64,000 nucleotides of DNA from Planobispora rosea (lineage in GTDB: Bacteria; Actinomycetota; Actinomycetes; Streptosporangiales; Streptosporangiaceae), in contig NZ_BMQP01000002.1 in the NCBI RefSeq assembly GCF_014648175.1, positions 288,237 to 352,236 on the forward strand. Direction: 5' to 3'. Under the pieces are notes generated by a model. It did no database searches. It had not been told where the DNA came from and worked only from the letters and a program-made list of their open reading frames with translations. The translations under genes and the position numbers were made by a program. Below are positions 18,389 through 27,504 of the stretch, piece after piece (position 1 is the stretch's first letter; every line of letters begins with the position of its first letter).

Positions 18389-19657
18389 TTGACGGGCAGT
18401 CCGGGGGCGGCGGGGCCGCCGATGAGCGCCGAGGGCGTCGACCACGCCCTGCGCGGCCGCCGCGAGGAGCGGGACCGCATCTCCGACGGGGTTCTCGACC
18501 TCGACGCGCACACCATCCTCCGGCTGCTGAAGACCTCCGCGCTGCGCGGGGAGACCTCGCGGCGCTGGGAGCGGGCCCAGGGGCGCCTGGCCCTGCTCTG
18601 GGCGCTGCTGGACGCCTACCGCGGTGTGCTGGAGGAGGCCGAGCGGATCCGGGGCGGTCACCGGAGGCTCGGGCCCGAAGAGCTCACCGGCCTCACCTGG
18701 CTGCTCACCGGGCCCGCCGTACGGCTCGCGCCGGACTCGGGGCCGGTGGAGCGACGCCGGCTGCTGGGCCCCGGGGAGCAGCGCTTCACCCTGGACGAGG
18801 CGGTGGCCGCGATGGAGCTGGCCTTCCACGACGTCACCGGCCTGGTCGCGGAGGTCGACGCGGTCTGGAACGCGGTGCTCCCCCGCCTGGACGCCGCCGC
18901 GGCCGAGGCGGGCGCGGCCCGGGACCTGCTGCGCGAGCTGGGCGGCGACGACCCGGACCTGGGGGCGTGCGAGCGGGAGATCGAGCGGGTCCGCGAGGAG
19001 CTGCGCCACGACCCGCTCGGCGACGGCGGGCGGGACGTGGAGTGGATCGCCGACGCCGCCGCCCGCCTGCACGAACGGGTGCGGCGGGCCGCCGGGGTCC
19101 GGTGCGCCTACGGCCCGCGGCGCGAGGCGCTGCGCGCCCTGCTCGGCCGGGTGGCCGCCGCCGAGCAGGAGTTCCTGCGCACCCGTGACCTGGTGGTGAC
19201 GAAGATCGCCTCTCCCGCGCTGCCCGCCCTCCCCGGCCGGGCGGCCCCCCTGGGCGAGCGTCTGGCCGCGCTGGACGCCCCGGCCCCCGCCGAGGACGGC
19301 GCCCCCGGGCCCGCCGGACCGGGCGGGCCGGGCGGGCCGGGCGGCGACGGCGGTGAACGCTGGCTGGAACGCGCCGACCTCCTCGCCGAGCTGGAACGCG
19401 CCGCGGAGGAGGCCCTGCGGCGGGCGGAGGGGGCCGTCGCCTCCCTGCGCGAGCTGATCGAGCGCCGCGACGAGCTCCGCGGCCGGCTGGAGGCCTTCCG
19501 GGCCCGGGCCGTACGGCTCGGCCTGGCCGAGGACCCCGCGCTCGCCCGCGCGCACCTGCGCGCCCACGACCTGCTCTGGACGGCCCCGTGCGACCTGCGG
19601 AAGGCGACGGAGGCCGTCACCGGATACCAACGCGCGATCCAGGGAGCCGCCGGATGA
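18389..19657 (+). CDS. Uncharacterised helical protein, first gene of the PknG-type operon
   Basis: 422 residues from the TTG at 18389; the ATG at 18422 (MSAEGVDHALRGRR) is an equally good start. No known domain was recognised. The protein is rich in Ala, Glu, Arg and Leu in long predicted helices, likely coiled coils, for example REEVLEEAERI-like, CEREIERVREELR and LLAELERAAEEALRRAEG segments. A flexible Gly/Pro stretch lies near residues 300-325. It is cytosolic with no signal peptide. It overlaps the kinase gene by 4 bp (ATGA), so the two are co-translated. A scaffold or kinase-adaptor role is inferred only from position. Confidence 0.8.
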   Translation: MTGSPGAAGPPMSAEGVDHALRGRREERDRISDGVLDLDAHTILRLLKTSALRGETSRRWERAQGRLALLWALLDAYRGVLEEAERIRGGHRRLGPEELTGLTWLLTGPAVRLAPDSGPVERRRLLGPGEQRFTLDEAVAAMELAFHDVTGLVAEVDAVWNAVLPRLDAAAAEAGAARDLLRELGGDDPDLGACEREIERVREELRHDPLGDGGRDVEWIADAAARLHERVRRAAGVRCAYGPRREALRALLGRVAAAEQEFLRTRDLVVTKIASPALPALPGRAAPLGERLAALDAPAPAEDGAPGPAGPGGPGGPGGDGGERWLERADLLAELERAAEEALRRAEGAVASLRELIERRDELRGRLEAFRARAVRLGLAEDPALARAHLRAHDLLWTAPCDLRKATEAVTGYQRAIQGAAG

Positions 19658-22020
19658 CCGCTTGCGCCCAGCCGAACTGCACGGGAACCATCGAGGACGG
19701 CTACTGCGACCTGTGCGGCCACGCCGCCTCGCCGCCCGCGGCCCCTCCTGCGTCCGTCCCCGCCTCGCACCCCTCGTACGGCTCCGCCCCGTCCTCGTAC
19801 GGTTCCGCGCCCTCGCCGTACGGTTCCGTCCCGTTCTCGTCCCCGTCCGCTCCCGGCGTCTCCCCGTCCTCGCCCGTCACGGTCCCCTCCGGGAGCCGCG
19901 GCAGCGCCCCGACCTCCGGCCGCGGGACCCTGGGCACCGGGGGATCCCGGCCCGGGCAGCTGGGCTCGGGGCTGGCCGAGGTCCCCCCGGTGGTCTACCG
20001 GGACCCGATGGCGGTGGTGCTGCAGGACCCCCAGGTGCCCGAGGAGAAACGCTTCTGCGCCAAGCCCGACTGCGGCAGGCCGGTGGGCCGCAGCAGGAAC
20101 GGGCGGCCGGGCCGTGCCGAGGGGTTCTGCCCGCACGACGGCACCCGCTTCTCCTTCACCCCCAAGCTGCGCGAGGGCGACCTGGTCGCCGGGCAGTACG
20201 AGGTGAAGGGCTGCCTGGCCCACGGCGGGCTCGGCTGGATCTACCTGGCCGCCGACCGCAACCTCGACGGCCGCTGGGTGGTGCTCAAGGGGCTGCTGAA
20301 CACCGCCGACGCCGAGGCGCTGGCCGTGGCGGAGGCCGAACGGCGCTTCCTGACCGGCGTGGACCACTCCAACATCGTCAAGATCTTCAACTTCGTCCGG
20401 CACCGGGAGCCCGGCGCCGAGGCCGGGCGGATGGCCGGATACCTCGTCATGGAGTACGTCGGCGGCGAGTCCCTGCACGACCAGCTCCGCCGCAGGCTCC
20501 GGGAGAGCGGCAACACCGAGGCGCTGCCGCTGCGCCAGGCGATCCCGTACGCGCTGGAGATCCTGCGCGCCCTCGGCTACCTGCACGAGCGCGGCATGCT
20601 CTACTGCGACCTCAAGCCGGCCAACGTGATCCAGGTGGGCAGGGAGCTCAAGCTCATCGACCTGGGGGCGGTGCGGATGGCCTCCGACCAGGACAGCCCC
20701 ATCTACGGGACGGTCGGCTACCAAGCGCCGGAGATCGCCTCCTCAGGACCGTCGGTCGCCTCCGACCTCTACACGGTCGGGCGGACGCTGGCGGTGCTGA
20801 GCTTCCCGTTCAGCCCGGTCCGCGGCGGCGCCGAGGCTCCCCTTCCCGGCCTCGGCGAGCTGCCGCCCGCGGTCAGGTACGAGTCCTTCCACCGTTTCCT
20901 GCTCCGGGCGACCGACCCCTCCCCCGCCGCCCGTTTCGCGAGCGCGGAGGAGATGGCCGACCAGCTGCTCGGCATCCTGCGGGAGGTGCGCGCCGCCGAG
21001 GACGGCATGCCCTACCCCGCGCCGTCGGCCCTGTTCGGGCCCGAGCGGATCCCCGCCGGGACCGCCGTCGCGGCGCGCGGCGAAGGCCGGATCCTGGAAC
21101 CGCTGAGGCGGGCCGCCGCGGCGGCCGCCCTGCCGGTGCCGCTGGCCGACCCCGCCGACCCGGGCACCGCGTTCCTGTCCGGCCTGACCGCCCGCACCCC
21201 CGGCGAGCTGATCACCATGCTCGGCTCGGCGCCGCACACGCCGGAGACTCTGCTCGCGCTCGCCCGGCTCAGCGCCGAGCAGGGCGGCGGGGAGACGGGC
21301 GGCCTGCTCGCCCGGGCCGCGAGGGAACTGCCCGGCGACTGGCGGGTCCTGTGGACCCGGGGGGTGTACGCGCTCGTCGCGGGCGACCCGGTGGAGGCCG
21401 TACGGATCTTCGACCGCTGCTACGACCTGGTGCCCGGGGAGTGCGCGGCCCGGCTGGCGCTGGCGTTCGCCCTGGAGTGCGCCGGGGACGCGGGGCCGGC
21501 CGCCGCGCGGTACGGGAGCGTGTGGCGCACCGACCGCTCCTACGTGAGCGCCGCCTTCGGCCTGGCCAGGACGCTCATGGCGGTCGGCGACACGGACGGG
21601 GCGATGAGGGTGCTCGACGAGGTCCCGCACAGCTCCAGCCACTTCGTGGCGGCGCAGCTGGCCGTCGTGGCGGGGAGCGTCCGGGGCCGGGATCCCGCCG
21701 CCCTGGACGCCGCCGCGCTGGCCGGGACGGGAGAGCGGCTCGCCGACCTGGACGGCCTCGACCCCCGCCGGCGGCGGGAGATGGCGGCCGAGGTCCTGGA
21801 GAGCGCGCTCGACTGGCTCGGCTCGGGGGCCGGTTCAGGGACGCGCGCCGCCTCCGGCCCGAACGCCGGCGCCCTGCTCGGGACGCCGTTCACCGAACGC
21901 GCGCTCCGGCGGGAGCTGGAACGCCTCTACCGCGAGCTGGCGCGGGCCGCGGCCACCACCGCCGAGCGGTACGCGCTCGTCGACCGGGCCAACGCCTCCC
22001 GTCCCAGGACGATGTTGTGA
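19654..22020 (+). CDS. pknG: PknG-type serine/threonine protein kinase
   Basis: 788 residues, close to mycobacterial PknG (750). Layout: an N-terminal GYCDLCG zinc knuckle (residues 5-23) and a Pro/Ser/Tyr-rich linker; a second cysteine region RFCAKPDCGRPV...GFCPHDGTRF corresponding to the PknG rubredoxin-like module; and a kinase domain from about 170 with AGQYEVKGCLAHGGLGWIYL, the VVLKGLL lysine near 210, YCDLKPANVI near 318 and LIDLGAVR. The TPR-like C-terminal half (WRVLWTRGVYALVAGDPVEA and repeats) follows. Cytosolic. In mycobacteria PknG phosphorylates the FHA protein GarA to adjust 2-oxoglutarate/glutamate flux. An FHA protein is encoded downstream here. Confidence 0.93.
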   Translation: MTACAQPNCTGTIEDGYCDLCGHAASPPAAPPASVPASHPSYGSAPSSYGSAPSPYGSVPFSSPSAPGVSPSSPVTVPSGSRGSAPTSGRGTLGTGGSRPGQLGSGLAEVPPVVYRDPMAVVLQDPQVPEEKRFCAKPDCGRPVGRSRNGRPGRAEGFCPHDGTRFSFTPKLREGDLVAGQYEVKGCLAHGGLGWIYLAADRNLDGRWVVLKGLLNTADAEALAVAEAERRFLTGVDHSNIVKIFNFVRHREPGAEAGRMAGYLVMEYVGGESLHDQLRRRLRESGNTEALPLRQAIPYALEILRALGYLHERGMLYCDLKPANVIQVGRELKLIDLGAVRMASDQDSPIYGTVGYQAPEIASSGPSVASDLYTVGRTLAVLSFPFSPVRGGAEAPLPGLGELPPAVRYESFHRFLLRATDPSPAARFASAEEMADQLLGILREVRAAEDGMPYPAPSALFGPERIPAGTAVAARGEGRILEPLRRAAAAAALPVPLADPADPGTAFLSGLTARTPGELITMLGSAPHTPETLLALARLSAEQGGGETGGLLARAARELPGDWRVLWTRGVYALVAGDPVEAVRIFDRCYDLVPGECAARLALAFALECAGDAGPAAARYGSVWRTDRSYVSAAFGLARTLMAVGDTDGAMRVLDEVPHSSSHFVAAQLAVVAGSVRGRDPAALDAAALAGTGERLADLDGLDPRRRREMAAEVLESALDWLGSGAGSGTRAASGPNAGALLGTPFTERALRRELERLYRELARAAATTAERYALVDRANASRPRTML

Positions 22021-22922
22021 TCGGCGTGGAGACGGGGGCGTGCCCGCGCTGCGGGGAGGGCGTGCGGCCCGGGGAGTCCTTCTGCGAGTGCTGCGGGCAG
22101 CGGCTGGAGGCCGCCCGGTGCGTGCGGTGCGGGCCCGCGCCGGTGGACCCGGACGGCTACTGCGAGCTGTGCGGCCTGCGACAGCCCGCCGGGAACGACC
22201 ACGTCGAGGTGGAGGCGGGCGGCGCGGCGGGAGTGAGCGACCGCGGCCTGCGGCACGCCCGCAACGAGGACGCCATGGCGCTGGTCGCCGTGGACGGCCT
22301 GACGGCCGGCGTGGTCTGCGACGGCGTGTCCTCCTCGCCCCGGCCTGAGACCGCCTCGGCCGCGGCCGCCGAGATCGGTGCCGCCACGCTCCTGGCGGAA
22401 CTCCGCTCGGGCGCGGACCCGGCCGCCGCCACCCGCACCGCCGCCGCCCGGGCCGCCGCGGCCGTGGCCGCCCTGGCCTCCTCCCCCGACGACGCACCGG
22501 CCTGCACCTACGTCTCCGCGGTCGTCGAGTCCGGCGCGATCACCGTCGGCTGGGTGGGCGACAGCCGCGCCTACTGGCTGCGCGCCGAGGACTCCGTGCT
22601 GCTCACCGAGGACGACGTCGCCGCCCCCGGCGTGTTGTCCGCCTGGCTCGGGGCGGACGCCGGCGCGGTGGAGGCGCGCGTCCGCACACTCGCGCCCGAG
22701 GGGCCGGGCGTGCTCCTGGTGTGCAGCGACGGACTGTGGGGCTACCTGGAGGAGGCCCGCGCCCTGGCCCCTCTCGCCACCGGGGACGCGCCGCCGGAGG
22801 CGGCCCGCGCCCTGGTGCGGCACGCCCTCGCGGCCGGGGGCCGCGACAACGTCACCGTCCTGGTGATCCCGTACGGTCCACCGCCCGGACCCGCACCCGC
22901 AGACCTGGGGAGAAGCGCATGA
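22017..22922 (+). CDS. PP2C-family protein phosphatase with N-terminal zinc ribbons
   Basis: 301 residues; the GTG at 22017 overlaps the kinase stop (GTGA). Residues 1-60 carry three cysteine motifs: CPRCGEGVRPGESFCECCG, CVRCG and GYCELCG. The PPM/PP2C domain follows with metal-binding aspartates in GLRHARNEDAMAL, GVVCDGVSSS, LVCSDGLWGYL and GGRDNVTVL, so it should be catalytically active. There is no transmembrane segment. It is probably the phosphatase that reverses the neighbouring kinase's phosphorylation. The zinc-ribbon module shared with the kinase and FHA proteins may bring them together. Confidence 0.92.
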   Translation: MIGVETGACPRCGEGVRPGESFCECCGQRLEAARCVRCGPAPVDPDGYCELCGLRQPAGNDHVEVEAGGAAGVSDRGLRHARNEDAMALVAVDGLTAGVVCDGVSSSPRPETASAAAAEIGAATLLAELRSGADPAAATRTAAARAAAAVAALASSPDDAPACTYVSAVVESGAITVGWVGDSRAYWLRAEDSVLLTEDDVAAPGVLSAWLGADAGAVEARVRTLAPEGPGVLLVCSDGLWGYLEEARALAPLATGDAPPEAARALVRHALAAGGRDNVTVLVIPYGPPPGPAPADLGRSA

Positions 22923-24256
22923 GCGACCAGCCCGTGTTCACGCTGGACATCGACCAGAACAAATACCTGGCCGCGGGCGGCCGGGAGATCCACGCCATCC
23001 TCACCGTCGAGGCCACGGGCGCGCCCGGTACGGACGGGGCCGTGGAGGCCGCCGAGGTGATCATCGTCGACGCCTCAGGCTCGATGAGCGGAGAGAAGAT
23101 CGCCGAGGCCCGCCGGGCCGCGCAGACCGCGGTGGAGACGTTGCGGGACGGGGTGCACTTCGCCATCGTCTCCGGGACCCACGAAGCGATCAAGATCTTC
23201 CCGGAGGGGCGCGGCATGGTCAGAGCCGACGCACGCACCAGGCAGCAGGCGTGGGGGGCGCTGAACAGGCTGGACGCCGGAGGCGGGACCGCGATCGGCA
23301 AGTGGCTCCGGCTCGCCGCGGAGCTGCTGGCCGACCACCCCGGCGCGGTCCGGCACGCCATCCTGCTGACCGACGGCCAGAACAACGAGGACGAGCGCAC
23401 GTTCGGCGCCGCCCTCGCCCACTGCGCGGGCGGGTTCGTGTGCGACAGCCGGGGGGTCGGAACCGACTGGGCCCCCGCCGAGCTGCGCAAGGTCGCCGAC
23501 GCGCTGCTGGGCACCTCCGGGTTCATCCGCCGGCCGGAGGAGCTCGCCGACGACTTCCGGGCGATGGTCGAGACCACCATGGGCAAGGCGGTGGCCGAGG
23601 TGGCGCTGCGGATCTGGACCCCGCAGAACGGCAGGGTGCGCTACCTCAAGCAGGTGTCGCCGACCCTGGCGGAACTGACGGGCATGCGCTCCCCGGTCGA
23701 CCAGCTGACCGGTGACTACCCGACCGGGGCCTGGGGCGCGGAGACACGGGTCTACCACCTCTGCGTCGAGGTGGCCCCCGGGGCGGTCGGCCAGGAGATC
23801 CGGGGGGCGTGGGTGCGGCTGGTGGTCCCGGGCGGCGGTGAGGTCCTCGCCCGGGGCAACGTGCTGGCCCAGTGGACCGACGACCTGGCCCTGTCCACCC
23901 GGGTGAGTCCGGGCGTGGCCCACTACACCGGGCAGGCGGAGCTGTTCGACCTGATCCAGGAGGGCCTGGGCGCGCGGGCCGCGGGGGACCTGGACACCGC
24001 GACCGCGCGCCTGGGCCGGGCCAGGGTGCTGGCCGAGCAGTCGGGCAACGAGGAGACCGCCCGGCTGCTCGCCAAGGTCGTCGAGGTCGATCCGGGGACC
24101 GGTACCGCCCGGCTCCGGCGCTCCGTCGACCGGGCCGACGAGATCGCGCTCGACACCGGGTCCGTGCGCACGGCGCGCATGCGCGGCGGGTCCGGGACCG
24201 GGACCGGTGATCCCGGCGACCCGGGAACCTCCGGGTTCCGCAGCGCCACGGGCTGA
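22919..24256 (+). CDS. von Willebrand factor A domain protein
   Basis: 445 residues; the ATG at 22919 overlaps the phosphatase stop (ATGA). The VWA domain starts near residue 45 with a complete MIDAS: D51ASGS, then GGGTAIGKW (Thr) and ILLTDGQNNED (Asp). A beta-rich middle part and a helical C-terminal region (ARAAGDLDTATARLGRARVL) follow, and the tail is Gly/Thr-rich. It is cytosolic. Metal-dependent protein-protein binding is the known role of such domains. In this operon it may present substrates or partners to the kinase and phosphatase. Confidence 0.9.
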   Translation: MSDQPVFTLDIDQNKYLAAGGREIHAILTVEATGAPGTDGAVEAAEVIIVDASGSMSGEKIAEARRAAQTAVETLRDGVHFAIVSGTHEAIKIFPEGRGMVRADARTRQQAWGALNRLDAGGGTAIGKWLRLAAELLADHPGAVRHAILLTDGQNNEDERTFGAALAHCAGGFVCDSRGVGTDWAPAELRKVADALLGTSGFIRRPEELADDFRAMVETTMGKAVAEVALRIWTPQNGRVRYLKQVSPTLAELTGMRSPVDQLTGDYPTGAWGAETRVYHLCVEVAPGAVGQEIRGAWVRLVVPGGGEVLARGNVLAQWTDDLALSTRVSPGVAHYTGQAELFDLIQEGLGARAAGDLDTATARLGRARVLAEQSGNEETARLLAKVVEVDPGTGTARLRRSVDRADEIALDTGSVRTARMRGGSGTGTGDPGDPGTSGFRSATG

Positions 24257-24271
24257 CAGGGAGGGGACGCC

Positions 24272-25045
24272 ATGACCATCTGTCCCCAGGGACACGACCC
24301 GGGCGAGGCGGGCCTCGCCGACGGGTACTGCGACGTCTGCGGCACCCGCCTGACCGGCACGGCGGGAACGGGCCCGCCCGGCGCGGGAGTCTCCGTCCCG
24401 GCCCCGCACGCGCCGCCCGCCGGGACCGGAGCCGGGTCCGGGTCCGGGGCCGGGGCCGGGGCCGGGGCCGGGCAGGCCCGGGAGTGCGCCGCCTGCGGGG
24501 CGCCGGTCATCGGGCGTTTCTGCGAGGACTGCGGCCACGACCAGACGGCTCCCGTCCCGGACCCGGCGGGCGAGCTCCCCCGGTCCGCCTCGGGACCGGC
24601 GCGCGCGCTCCCGAACGGTCCCTCGGCCGGACCGGCCGCCCGGTGGGAGGCGACCGTCCAGGCGGACCGCGACCACTACGACCGGATGATCGCCCAGGGC
24701 GGGCCGGACGCCGGGCGGATAGCGTTCCCGCCGTACTGCCCCCGGCGGGACATCCCGCTGGCGGACGGGGAGATCCGCATCGGACGGACCAGCCGGTCGA
24801 GGAACCTGGTCCCGGAGATCGACCTCGGCGACCCGCCCGAGGACCCCGGGGTCTCCCACCTGCACGCCGTGCTGCTCCCCTCGCCCGGCGGCGCGTGGAC
24901 CCTGGTCGATCCCGGCTCGGCCAACGGCACGGTGGTCAACGGCAGGCAGGTCGGGGTGAACGAGCCGGTGCCGGTGGACGACGGCGACCGGATCCACCTC
25001 GGCGCGTGGACCCTCATCACACTGCGGCGCAGGAGACAAGCATGA
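24272..25045 (+). CDS. FHA-domain protein with two zinc-knuckle motifs, possible GarA counterpart
   Basis: 257 residues; the ATG at 24272 follows GGGAGGGGAC. The N-terminus has CPQGH...DGYCDVCGTRL. A Gly/Ala/Pro linker with repeated GAGAG and a second CAACGAPVIGRFCEDCG follow. The FHA domain occupies about 165-255 (EIRIGRTSRSRNL, VSHLHAVLL, DPGSANGTVVNGR), with the Arg, Ser, His and Asn residues needed for phosphothreonine binding. A WEATVQAD segment before the domain offers a threonine that could play the part of the GarA ETTS site; that is an inference. Probably the kinase substrate or effector of this operon. Confidence 0.9.
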   Translation: MTICPQGHDPGEAGLADGYCDVCGTRLTGTAGTGPPGAGVSVPAPHAPPAGTGAGSGSGAGAGAGAGQARECAACGAPVIGRFCEDCGHDQTAPVPDPAGELPRSASGPARALPNGPSAGPAARWEATVQADRDHYDRMIAQGGPDAGRIAFPPYCPRRDIPLADGEIRIGRTSRSRNLVPEIDLGDPPEDPGVSHLHAVLLPSPGGAWTLVDPGSANGTVVNGRQVGVNEPVPVDDGDRIHLGAWTLITLRRRRQA

Positions 25046-26604
25046 CATCCGTCCCGGTGAACCGGACCCCCGCACCGCCCGCCCCCGGCCCCGCCGCCTC
25101 CCCCGTCCCGGGAACGCCCCGGGCCCCGGGGACGGCTCCGGGAACGGTCCCGGCTCCGGCGGGCCCCGAGCCGTCCCCGGTGGCCCCGGTATCCTCGGTG
25201 TCCCCGTCCTCTCCCGCGCCCCGGGGCCGGGCCGGGCCGCCGTCGCGCCTGCGGAGCGTGCCCGGGCGGGTCCTCGCCATCGCGGGCGGCTCCGTCCTCG
25301 CCCTCGCCCTGCTCTTCGGCGCGCTGTCGGCCTCCTTCCAGGACGTCAACGACGGCCTGAAGATCATCGGCCATGACGCCGGACCGCAGGTCGTGGCCAC
25401 GGCGGACCTGTACTTCGCGCTCAGCGACATGGACACCCAGGTCGCCAACGTGCTGCTGATCGGCGACGAGCACGGGCTCGGCAAGGGGCGGCAGCGGGCG
25501 CTGGAGCTGTACGAGCGGCGCAGGAGCGACGCCGGGCGGGCGGTGCTGCAGGCCTCGGCCCTGGCCGGTACGGACCCGGCCGAGCGGCGGACCGTCCAGG
25601 CGGTCCTGGACGGCCTGGGCCGCTACGAGCGGCTGGCCGCCCGCGCCCTGCTCATGGACGAGCAGGCCGGTCACCCCGCGGGCCCGCCCCCGCAGCGGGT
25701 CCTGGAGGTCTACCGCGAGGCGACCGACCTGATGCGGCTGGAACTGCTGCCCATGGCCTACAACCTCACCCTGGAGAGCGGGACCATCGTGCGCCGCGCC
25801 CACGAGGAGCGCACCGCCGCGCTGCGGACCGGGCAGGTGCTCGTGGCCGCCGCCGGGATCCTCGCGCTCGGCGGCCTGGTCTGGCTCCAGGTGTTCCTCG
25901 CCCGGCGGTTCCGCCGGGTGCTCAACCCGGCCCTGCTGGTGGCGACGGCGATCGCCGGGATGTACGCGCTGACCGGGTTCACGGTCCTCGGCGGGGAGAC
26001 CGACGTCCTGCGGCAGGCCAAGCAGGAGGGGTTCGACTCCGTGCTCGCCCTGGCCCGGGCGCGCGCCGTGGGCAACAGCATGCACGGCGACCAGAGCCGC
26101 TACCTCCTCGACCCGGAACGGGCCGACACCTACGAGCAGACCTACCTCGACAAGTCCCAGTCGGTGCTCTACGCGCCGAGCGGGAACCTCGGCGCCTACT
26201 ACAGGGCGGTGGACGAGGGGGTGGACGCCTATCCCGCCGCCACGACCCGGTTCCTGGGTCTCATCGGGCGGGAGGCGGCCCGCTCCGGCCCGTCCGGGCG
26301 TCAGGAGGCGATCATCGATGTGCTCCGGCGGTACCGGGAGTTCCAGCGGAGCGACGTCCTGATGCGGCGGGCGTCCCCGCGCGAGGCGGTCGAGCAGCTG
26401 GTGGGACCGCTGACGACGAGGTTCGAGGCGTACGACGCCGCGCTGGTGAAGCTCGCCGGGATCCACCGCGCCACGTTCGACCGGGCGGTGCGCGACGGCG
26501 AGGAGCGGGTCGACGAGCTGTGGTTCCTGCTGCCGGTAGCCATGGTCTCCACAGCCGTGCTGATCGTCGCCGGGGTCTGGCCCCGGCTGTCGGAATACCG
26601 TTGA
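25042..26604 (+). CDS. GlnX-like four-helix transmembrane sensor
   Basis: 520 residues; the ATG at 25042 overlaps the FHA stop (ATGA). The Pro/Ala-rich cytosolic N-terminus is about 75 residues long. Four hydrophobic helices lie near 77-99, 267-288, 295-318 and 493-512, giving two large extracellular loops (100-266 and 319-492), both helical in look. Mycobacterial GlnX has the same topology and transmits amino-acid sensing by GlnH to PknG. Here the next gene is the binding lipoprotein and the kinase is five genes upstream. There is no kinase or HAMP module in the protein itself. Confidence 0.82.
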   Translation: MTSVPVNRTPAPPAPGPAASPVPGTPRAPGTAPGTVPAPAGPEPSPVAPVSSVSPSSPAPRGRAGPPSRLRSVPGRVLAIAGGSVLALALLFGALSASFQDVNDGLKIIGHDAGPQVVATADLYFALSDMDTQVANVLLIGDEHGLGKGRQRALELYERRRSDAGRAVLQASALAGTDPAERRTVQAVLDGLGRYERLAARALLMDEQAGHPAGPPPQRVLEVYREATDLMRLELLPMAYNLTLESGTIVRRAHEERTAALRTGQVLVAAAGILALGGLVWLQVFLARRFRRVLNPALLVATAIAGMYALTGFTVLGGETDVLRQAKQEGFDSVLALARARAVGNSMHGDQSRYLLDPERADTYEQTYLDKSQSVLYAPSGNLGAYYRAVDEGVDAYPAATTRFLGLIGREAARSGPSGRQEAIIDVLRRYREFQRSDVLMRRASPREAVEQLVGPLTTRFEAYDAALVKLAGIHRATFDRAVRDGEERVDELWFLLPVAMVSTAVLIVAGVWPRLSEYR

Positions 26605-26615
26605 CGGGAGGGACC

Positions 26616-27440
26616 GTGCGACCTGTGAGTGTCAGGGCCGCGCTCGCCGCGGCGGCGGGACTGGTGGTCCTGCTGGCCGGGGCCTGCGGGACCGGCCGTC
26701 CCGAGTCGATCCTGGACCGCGAGACCCTGGTGATCGGCGTCAAGCCCGACCAGCCCGGCCTGGGGATGAAGGTCGGCGAAGGGCGCTACGAGGGCTTCGA
26801 CGTCGACGTCGCCGGAGAGGTGGCCCGCCGGATCGGGGCCCGCGGCGTCAGGTTCGTCACCGTGCTGTCCTCCAACCGCCAGCGGTTCATCGAGGAGGGG
26901 AAGGTCGACCTGGTCGTCGCGACCTATTCGATCACCCCGCCGAACAGGTCCAAGGTGACCTTCGCCGGGCCGTACTACGTCGCCCACCAGGACACCCTCG
27001 TGCGCGCGGAGGACGAGGACGTCGACAACGTGCGGGATCTGAAGGGCAGGCGCCTGTGCCAGGCCGCCGGGTCGAACTCCTGGCGCAGGGTGAAGGAGGA
27101 GCGGCAGATCGCCGTCCGGCTCGTCGCCGCCGCCTCCTACAGCGAGTGCCTGGACAAACTGCGCGACAGGACGGTGGACGCGGTCTCCACCGACGACCTG
27201 ATCCTGGCCGGGTTCTCCGCCCGGGCCGGGTCGGCGTTCCGGATCGTCAACGCGCCGTTCACCGACGAGCGGCTGGGCATCGGCATGCGCAAGGGCGACC
27301 TCGACGGCTGCGAGGCGGTCAACCGGGCGCTCACCGCCATGTACCAGGACGGAACCGCGGAGCGGCTGCTGAAGAAGTGGTTCGGCGCGTCGGGCCTGGA
27401 CCTGACCTTCAGCGTCCCCCAGTTCGAGGGCTGCGCCTGA
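26616..27440 (+). CDS. GlnH-like amino-acid-binding lipoprotein (solute-binding family 3)
   Basis: 274 residues; the GTG at 26616 follows GGGAGGGA. Signal peptide with lipobox LLAGAC near residue 22, so it is anchored outside the membrane. Family 3 binding-protein motifs are present: TLVIGVKPDQPGLG, YEGFDVDVAGEVARRIG, VDLVVATYSITPPNRSKVTFAGPYYVAHQ and DAVSTDDLILAGF. In mycobacteria GlnH binds aspartate, glutamate or related molecules and works with GlnX rather than with a transporter. No ABC permease or ATPase is nearby, which supports a purely sensory role. Confidence 0.92.
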   Translation: MRPVSVRAALAAAAGLVVLLAGACGTGRPESILDRETLVIGVKPDQPGLGMKVGEGRYEGFDVDVAGEVARRIGARGVRFVTVLSSNRQRFIEEGKVDLVVATYSITPPNRSKVTFAGPYYVAHQDTLVRAEDEDVDNVRDLKGRRLCQAAGSNSWRRVKEERQIAVRLVAAASYSECLDKLRDRTVDAVSTDDLILAGFSARAGSAFRIVNAPFTDERLGIGMRKGDLDGCEAVNRALTAMYQDGTAERLLKKWFGASGLDLTFSVPQFEGCA

Positions 27441-27441
27441 C

Positions 27442-27488
27442 GTCCGGGGCCGTGACGCCGTGGCGCACGGCGCCGTCGCCCCCCGGAC
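27442..27488. terminator. Probable bidirectional terminator between convergent genes
   Basis: GTCCGGGG (27442-27449) pairs with CCCCGGAC (27481-27488), with further pairing possible inside (CGCCGT/ACGGCG). It lies between the end of the seven-gene operon and a convergent gene. There is no T-run. Confidence 0.4.
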
Positions 27489-27504
27489 ACCGTGGCGTAC
27501 GGCG

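Noticed and set aside
19662..22016. Long upstream extension of the phosphatase frame through the kinase gene
   Set aside because: It is a shadow of the kinase; only the part from the GTG at 22017 is the real PP2C.
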